DNA from: Lathyrus oleraceus | Lineage: Eukaryota > Streptophyta > Magnoliopsida > Fabales > Fabaceae | Assembly: GCF_024323335.1 (NCBI RefSeq) | Contig: NC_066579.1 | Span: 3,487,001-3,551,000 of the forward strand | Direction: 5' to 3' | DNA length: 64,000 nucleotides | Program-made: the position numbers and the translations under genes | Notes under the pieces: model-generated | The model's input: the letters and a program-made list of their open reading frames with translations, nothing else | What the model was told of the DNA's origin: nothing | The model's database searches: none | Shown here: positions 58,801 through 64,000 of the stretch, one piece after another | Position numbering within the stretch: position 1 is the stretch's first letter | How the letters are laid out: every line of letters starts with the position of its first letter

Positions 58801-59271
58801 ACCCATTGAGGATATGTAGAAGTCACCAGAAACCCCGCATCAATTTGCTTCTGAACTTCTTCTTTGATCTTTACTGCCATATCAGGATGAGTTCTTCTGA
58901 GCTTTTGCTTTACAGGCACACACTCAGGCTTCAAAGGTAGGAAATGTTGCACGATATCAGTATCTAGGCCAGGCATGTCTTCATATGACCAAGCAAAGAC
59001 GTCAACATATTCTCGTAGCAACTCTATCAACCCCTTCTTAACAGATTCTTCCAGGAGTTCCCCAATCTTCACTTCTCACGCGCAATCTGCAGACCCCAAG
59101 TTGACTGTTTCCAAATTCTCAAGATGCGGCTGAATGATCTTCTCTTCATGCTTAAGTAGATGGGTAATCTCGTCAGGAATCTCTTCAACATCATCTTCTT
59201 CCGCCTCAAATACAGGGAATTCAAAGTTGGGAGATGGTGTTGGATCATTATGTTCAATGGGTTTGATTAAC
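55813..59271 (-). pseudogene. pol of Ogre element C (RT, two RNases H, integrase), broken
   Basis: The minus-strand reading starts at the intron acceptor. TGA at 59078-59076 lies just before the RT (LREYVDVFAWSYEDMPGLDT). RT motifs VPVPKKDGKVRMCVDYRDLN and YVDDMIAK are present. One base is lost near 58630 after FSFMDGF. Further on, one frame runs to the end with stops at 58195 (TAA), 58099 (TAG), 57742 (TAG) and 56053 (TAA). The first RNase H (GCVLGQQDESGKKEYAIYYL), second RNase H (MVFDGAVNQYGNGIGAVI) and integrase (HEGSFGTHSNGH, CHKCQIYADK, ITDNGSNLNN, NGAVEAANKN) are otherwise well kept. Confidence 0.92.
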
Positions 59272-59538
59272 CTGCATAATGATTTTAGATATAAAAGAAG
59301 CTTTAGAACTCAAAATAAGGCAAATCATTATGGAGATGAAAAGATTGGCTTTATTCTTATCTTTAGGGTTTTATGTGATCACCAATTTCATGCAGAAAAG
59401 CAAAAAGCAAAATAATTGGAAAAACAAACATTTAACATGAATTTATTGAATGAAAATATCATTGCATTTATGCGTCAATAATGTCATCACTCCTCCTTTT
59501 GGCATGGGAGAAGGGTTTTCAAACACAATGAACATTAC
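59272..59538 (-). other. Predicted protease-RT intron of C (267 bp)
   Basis: Minus strand donor AAA/GTAATG after HKSK and acceptor TTATGCAG/G. Joining is in phase 2, as in B and E. Confidence 0.7.
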
Positions 59539-61100
59539 TTTGACTTATGGATAACTGTTGGAATATCCACAGCGACCCAATTATTGCAGATTCCTCCAAG
59601 GATGATGAAATTTCCAGAATCCTCTTCGTCCTCTTCCAAAATGGCATCAACCTCCTCATCCTGACCAGTGTGGATGAAACCTCCACTCTTGAACAAACCT
59701 TGCTTGTTGAAGACCCCAGAAGAATAGCCTATGCCAGCCCGGGACTTGTTGTCTTCCAACTTGATCATTTGCCCCAATCCAGCAGTTGCACCATCCTCAA
59801 TGGCCAACTTCGCATCTTTGTAGGAAGCAAATGAAGGAGTTCTCTCCTCAACAGGCTCAACAATAGATAAAGCTTGGAAGGGAGTTCCAACTTCATCCTC
59901 AACATCTATATATGAGAAGGAAGACAAATGGCTAACCAGGAGAGCCTTTTCTCCCCCTACCACCACCAGCTTCTTATTCTTCACAAATTTCAATTTCTGA
60001 TGTAGGGTGGATGTCACGGCACCAGCCTCGTGAATCCATGGTCTGCCTAAGAGACAACTATATGATGGGTGAATGTCCATAACCTGGAAGGTAATCTGGA
60101 AATCACTTGGTCCGATTTTGACTAGGAGATCAACCTCACCAATCACAGTTTTGCGAGACCCATCGAAAGCCTTCACAACTACTCCACTCTGCCTCATGGG
60201 AGGCCCTTGATAACAACTTCGCAAGAGTGGTCTTCGGCAATACATTCAATGATGACCCAGTGTCCACCAACACATTGGACATGGCGTCGTCTCTGCAACT
60301 CATAGATATATGTAATGCCAAGTTGTGGTTTCTTCCCTCCTCGGGGATATCAGAGTCACAAAAACTCAAATTGTTACAAGTGGTGATGTTTGCAACAATG
60401 TTGTCAAACTGCTCTAGCGTGACGTCGTGATCTACCTACGCCACATCCAACACCTTCTGCAGAGCTTCTCGGTGTGGTTCTGAATTCAATAGTAGTGATA
60501 ACACATATATTTTGGATGGCGTTTGTAGAAGTTGATCTACAACGTTGTACCCGCTCTTTTTGATGAGCCTCAGCATCTCATCACAATCTTCTCTCGTATT
60601 GCCACTTTGGCCAATAGAAGCAGGAGTTTTTAACATGGAGGCAGGCTTAGCAACAAGTGCCGGATTCAGAGTGTTCACAACATTCCCAATCGGGCGTTCA
60701 ACAAAATCAGCATCAATACTTCCTCGAGTATCAGCCTGGGGTTTCACCGGAGCTGAAAATACACGACCGATGCGGGTCAAACCACTGACGTCAGCAATGT
60801 TAACGACAGATGAAGAGGGCAGGGACACCTCTTTCCCATTCTCCACTGCTACAACACTGTAGCGATAAGGAACTGCTTTCTCGGAGGAGTACGGTACAGG
60901 TCTGGCTGGCTTGATAGTCAGAGTTGGAGAAACCTTCTGCCTGCTACCATCATACTTGATGACAACAGGCTCAGGTATCCGGAATACCGGAGAAATTACG
61001 TTGACTTCGGGAGCATCTTCGTCAACATTTCTATTCTGAAGGATCTCAATGACTCCTTCGTCCAACATCTCTTGAACATCTCTGCGCACCTGGCGACAAC
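59535..61100 (-). pseudogene. gag-protease C-terminal part of C, broken and cut by F
   Basis: The reading enters at 61100 (CRQVRRDVQEMLDEGVIEIL), matching the part of E and B that follows the gag domain. A stop (TAG) lies at 60438-60436. The aspartic protease DTGSSLNVLP is near 60264-60253, followed by a frameshift near 60211. An open end then carries VVVKAFDGSRKTVIGEV, CLLGRPWIHEAGAV and VDIPTVIHKSK at the intron donor. The gag domain lies beyond F, outside the window. Confidence 0.88.
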
Positions 61101-62040
61101 TGTAACACCCTTCTAAAATACCCCAAATATTTAATAACAACAACAAGTATATATCAGAGTAAATACATAAAACAAGGGTGTCACATCTTCGAAAATAACA
61201 TCTGTCATGCTCTTTTATTATATCAACCATAAAACATTTCAAAAATACGCAGCGGATAGAAATTATGTTAACCAATTAAAACGTATAACGTATTACATGA
61301 AAAATAGTTCAACAACCGACAATAAACAATTAAAACATCCCGTCCCGATGTTACATCTATCAGAGCATGACCCACAACGGAGACTACACTAGACTCCAAG
61401 CACTAGCTTCTACTCACTCACTGCTCGTTACCTGAAAAATAGTTGTAAGGGTGAGTTCCTCAATCGATATAACAAACATTATAATTTATCATGTTATGTT
61501 AAGTAATTTAACACGTTTCATCACTCAAATCAGATTACACATTCAGTAACAACACATCAACTTCAATATCATACTCAATAACAACATAAAATGCAACCCA
61601 AATGAGACTCGACTCGTCATGCATGTGGTACCATTCGGAGTAAAACTCCCAACTTAAAATCATTGCCATTTTAGTGGGCATCAAGGCATAAGCCTTCAAC
61701 TTTCAACTTAAAATTTGCCAATCCAGGCCAACGTGGTGTGAGCAAAGCTCCGACTTAATGCATATGAATGTACATGGCATACACGACTTTAAACTGTCAA
61801 TAACATAATAATAATATCAACACAACAACGTATTCAACAAAAATCAACTTATAATCAACTTTGGCTCATCAAGCCTACAACTCAGTATTTTCAGCAACTT
61901 TAACACAACTGATCCACATAATTGTATCAACACTTCACAACATAGGTCCAACAAAACTACTCATCACAATTAACTATAATAGGCCAATCACCAATTAGAT
62001 TCACAACATTAAAATATCAATTTTCCTAATTTCCAACAGT

Positions 62041-62220
62041 GTTAACCGGTTAACGCCCTGGGTTAACCGGTTAACGCAGGACAAAAATACATTTTCTGGC
62101 AAAACGCAACAGTGTTAACCGGTTAACGCCCTGGGTTAACCGGTTAACGTAGGCAAAACAGCACATTTCCACAAAATATAACAGTGTTAACCGGTTAACG
62201 CCCTGGGTTAACCGGTTAAC
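62041..62220. repeat. Array of six GTTAACCGGTTAAC palindromes in F LTR
   Basis: Perfect 14-bp palindromes at 62041, 62062, 62114, 62135, 62186 and 62207. Each pair is spaced exactly 21 bp start to start and joined by GCCCTGG. Pairs repeat every 72-73 bp, with less conserved A-rich spacers between. Confidence 0.97.
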
Positions 62221-62650
62221 GCAGGCAAAACAACAGTCCCTGCGCTAACACAAGGCAGAATGCAGAGTTTCCGCATTTTCCGCCGTTGGAGGACTTCCGG
62301 ACCTCCGATTCAACTTCCGTAAAAAGCTACACTATCGGGAAATCACGACTCACACAATTACCGATTCAATTACAGCATTAACACAACTCATCCAACACAA
62401 TTTCTCAGCATGCAACGTCCCAATTAGGGCCAATTCACGGTTTCTCACTACCCACGACATGTTAATCTATAATACCCATTAAACGACGATAAACCCCCCC
62501 TTACCTGAGATAATCCGGCAGTCTCTAAGCTTCAAGCTTTTCCGTTCTTCAACCTTTGCTCTTTCTCCACTTTTCACCTTTTAGCCGCTTTCTCTATTTC
62601 ACGTGAAAACTCTTTACCAACCATGAACCCCTTTTTCCCATATTCCAACT

Positions 62651-62659
62651 TATATATTT
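62651..62659 (-). promoter_or_regulatory. Probable TATA box of F LTR
   Basis: The minus strand reads AAATATATAAG about 130 bp after the LTR start. The palindrome array lies 430-610 bp downstream of it, so within the transcribed part if this box is used. Confidence 0.45.
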
Positions 62660-62786
62660 TCCACTATAATTATTATTCCAAATAATAATAACAATAATAA
62701 TCCAGTAATTCAATTTATTTAATTAAATTATTAAATATATTATCAACTTAATTAAATAATCCTCTTATTTAATTCAGGGTGTTACA

Positions 62787-62800
62787 ACTCTCCCCTACTA
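62787..62800 (-). promoter_or_regulatory. Polypurine tract of F
   Basis: The minus strand reads AGTAGGGGAGAGT directly before the LTR TG. Confidence 0.8.
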
Positions 62801-62828
62801 AAAGAGTTTTCGTCCTCGAAAACATACC

Positions 62829-63998
62829 TCAAGCAAATAACTCCGGATAAGACTCCCTCATCCGACTCTCAAGTTCCCATGTCATGCTTTCGCCCGTAGC
62901 TCCCAACCAAACGACTTTAACCAACACAATCTCTTTTCCTCGAAGAGTCTTTGTCTCACGATCTTCAACTCGTACAGGCTTTGTCTCTACTGTTAAATTA
63001 TCTCGCACTTGCACATCATCCATACTAACCACATGAGACGGATCTGAGATATACTTCCGAAGCTGCGACACATGGAATACATCATGCAAATTCGAAAGAT
63101 TAGGTGGTAATGCCATCCGATAAGCAACTTTTCCAACTCGTTCTAAGATTTGATACGGACCAATGAAGCGAGGAGTGAGCTTTTTAGACTTCAAAGCCCT
63201 CCCAACACCGGTCACAGGCGTGACTCTCAAAAACACATGGTCACCAGCTTGAAATTCTAAATCCTTCTTCCGCTTGTCATGGTAACTCTTCTGCCTACTC
63301 TGAGAAGCTTTCATCTTCTCCCGGATAAACTTCACTTTCTCGGTAGTTTCTCGAACTAACTCTGGTCCAAGTACTACACCCTCACCAGATTCGTGCCAAC
63401 ACAACGGAGTTCTACATCTACGACCATATAATGCTTCAAAAGGCGCCATTCCGATACTAGAATGGTAACTATTATTGTATGTGAACTCGATCAATGGAAG
63501 ATAAGTGTCCCACGAACCTCCTTGTTCAAGAACACAAGCTCTCAGTAAATCTTCCAATGACTGAATAGTTCTCTCAGTTTGGCCATCAGTTTGAGGATGA
63601 TATGCCGAACTCAACCTCAACTTAGATCCCAACGAATCTTGCAAACTTTTCCAAAATCCCGATGTAAACCTCGGATCTCTGTCCGACACAATACACAGAG
63701 GAACACCATGCAACTTTACAACTACTCGGATGTAAATCTCTGCCAACTTCGCAATTGGGTAAGTGATGTTAATAGGTATGAAGTGAGCCGACTTCGTGAG
63801 CCTATCAACGATCACCCAAATCGAATCATGCCCTCGCAAGGTATCAGGCAGCCCCGTTACAAAGTCCATAGAAATGCTATCCCATTTCCATTCTGGAACT
63901 TCCAACGGTTGCATCAACCCAGCAGGCTTCTGATGCTCAATTTTCGACTTCTGACAAGTTAAGCACGCATACACAAAACGAGCCACATCTTCTTTCAT
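62829..63998 (-). CDS. Integrase and chromodomain end of Tekay-like pol (partial)
   Basis: 389 codons open from the window edge to the stop at 62829, 28 bp before the PPT. It holds the end of the HHCC finger (CLTCQKSK), the D,D,E core (SMDFVTGLP, IVSDRDPRFTS, QTDGQTERTIQSL), a GPY/F motif (PRFIGPYQILERVG), VFHVSQLRKY, and a C-terminal chromodomain-like part (VKVVWLGATGESMTWELE). Known chromovirus integrases use this end to target heterochromatin marks. Order and motifs fit Tekay. No lesion is seen; the start lies outside the window. Confidence 0.93.
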   Translation of the reverse strand: MKEDVARFVYACLTCQKSKIEHQKPAGLMQPLEVPEWKWDSISMDFVTGLPDTLRGHDSIWVIVDRLTKSAHFIPINITYPIAKLAEIYIRVVVKLHGVPLCIVSDRDPRFTSGFWKSLQDSLGSKLRLSSAYHPQTDGQTERTIQSLEDLLRACVLEQGGSWDTYLPLIEFTYNNSYHSSIGMAPFEALYGRRCRTPLCWHESGEGVVLGPELVRETTEKVKFIREKMKASQSRQKSYHDKRKKDLEFQAGDHVFLRVTPVTGVGRALKSKKLTPRFIGPYQILERVGKVAYRMALPPNLSNLHDVFHVSQLRKYISDPSHVVSMDDVQVRDNLTVETKPVRVEDRETKTLRGKEIVLVKVVWLGATGESMTWELESRMRESYPELFA

Positions 63999-64000
63999 TC

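Larger units (their letters stand above)
48248..61100 (-). mobile_element. Element C: Ogre/Tat-type Ty3 element, 3' part, interrupted by F
   Basis: On the minus strand: gag-protease (from 61100), intron, pol, twin stem-loops, long 3' UTR, PPT, 3' LTR of about 4.7 kb. The 5' half lies beyond element F, outside the window. Five stops and one frameshift in pol, and one stop plus one frameshift in gag-protease, show moderate age. Confidence 0.85.
61101..62786 (-). repeat. 3' LTR of F (1686 bp)
   Basis: The ends are inverted: TGTAACACCC at 61101 and GGGTGTTACA ending 62786, a 10-bp terminal inverted repeat. The minus strand starts TGTAACACCCTGAATTAAAT. The LTR carries a TATA box at 62651-62659 and a striking palindrome array at 62041-62220. 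No gene. Confidence 0.92.
61101..64000 (-). mobile_element. Element F: Tekay-like chromovirus (Ty3), 3' part
   Basis: On the minus strand: integrase with C-terminal chromodomain-like segment, PPT, and a 1686-bp LTR. It is inserted in the gag-protease of C; ACAAC (61096-61100) is the likely target duplication. Its 5' part runs off the window. Confidence 0.85.

Noticed and set aside
62041..62220. CRISPR-like array
   Set aside because: The regular repeats are palindromes in a plant LTR, with too few units, no unique spacers of constant length and no cas genes.

Overview
This 64 kb window looks like intergenic plant DNA made almost wholly of nested LTR retrotransposons. I find no convincing host gene, rRNA, tRNA or bacterial feature. 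Ogre/Tat-type Ty3 elements (extra ORF1, dual RNase H, an intron between protease and RT, LTRs of several kb) together with Sirevirus-type Ty1/copia elements point to a legume, most likely of tribe Fabeae (pea, vetch, faba bean group). The species is an inference.

Layout. Element A (1-6335, minus) is a decayed Sirevirus: 3' LTR, polypurine tract, broken RNase H, RT and integrase. Element B (6336-48247, plus, in pieces) is an old Ogre/Tat element: truncated 5' LTR, ORF1, gag-protease, an intron, the start of pol, then the end of pol and a 3' UTR after an interruption. Its 3' LTR must lie beyond the window. Element D (13593-45406, plus) is a Sirevirus inserted in the RT of B: 981-bp LTR, gag, pol, a large additional (envelope-like position) ORF, 3' UTR, LTR, then a second partial gag copy (D2) in tandem. 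Element E (20450-40084, plus) is a nearly complete 19.6 kb Ogre element inserted inside the additional ORF of D, with 3.69-kb LTRs and a perfect 5-bp target duplication. Element C (48248-61100, minus) is another Ogre/Tat element inserted in the 3' UTR of B. Element F (61101-64000, minus) is a Tekay-like chromovirus inserted in the gag-protease region of C; it runs off the window with an open integrase-chromodomain frame.

The order of events is therefore A, then B, then D and C, then E and F. The LTR pairs agree: by eye the D LTRs differ by about 1 percent and the E LTRs by only about 0.3-0.4 percent. B and C carry many stops. D has a few breaks and E one single-base frameshift in gag.

The most unusual signals are noncoding. 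(1) Two consecutive GAAA-capped stem-loops lie directly after the pol stop of all three Ogre elements, with pairing kept by sequence changes. (2) The long 3' UTRs of E and C are loaded with short motifs complementary to the E primer-binding site. (3) The LTR of F has six copies of a perfect 14-bp palindrome in three pairs with exact 21-bp spacing. (4) Two deletion junctions in B carry templated filler duplications. (5) The additional ORF of D is preceded by what looks like its own core promoter and leader.
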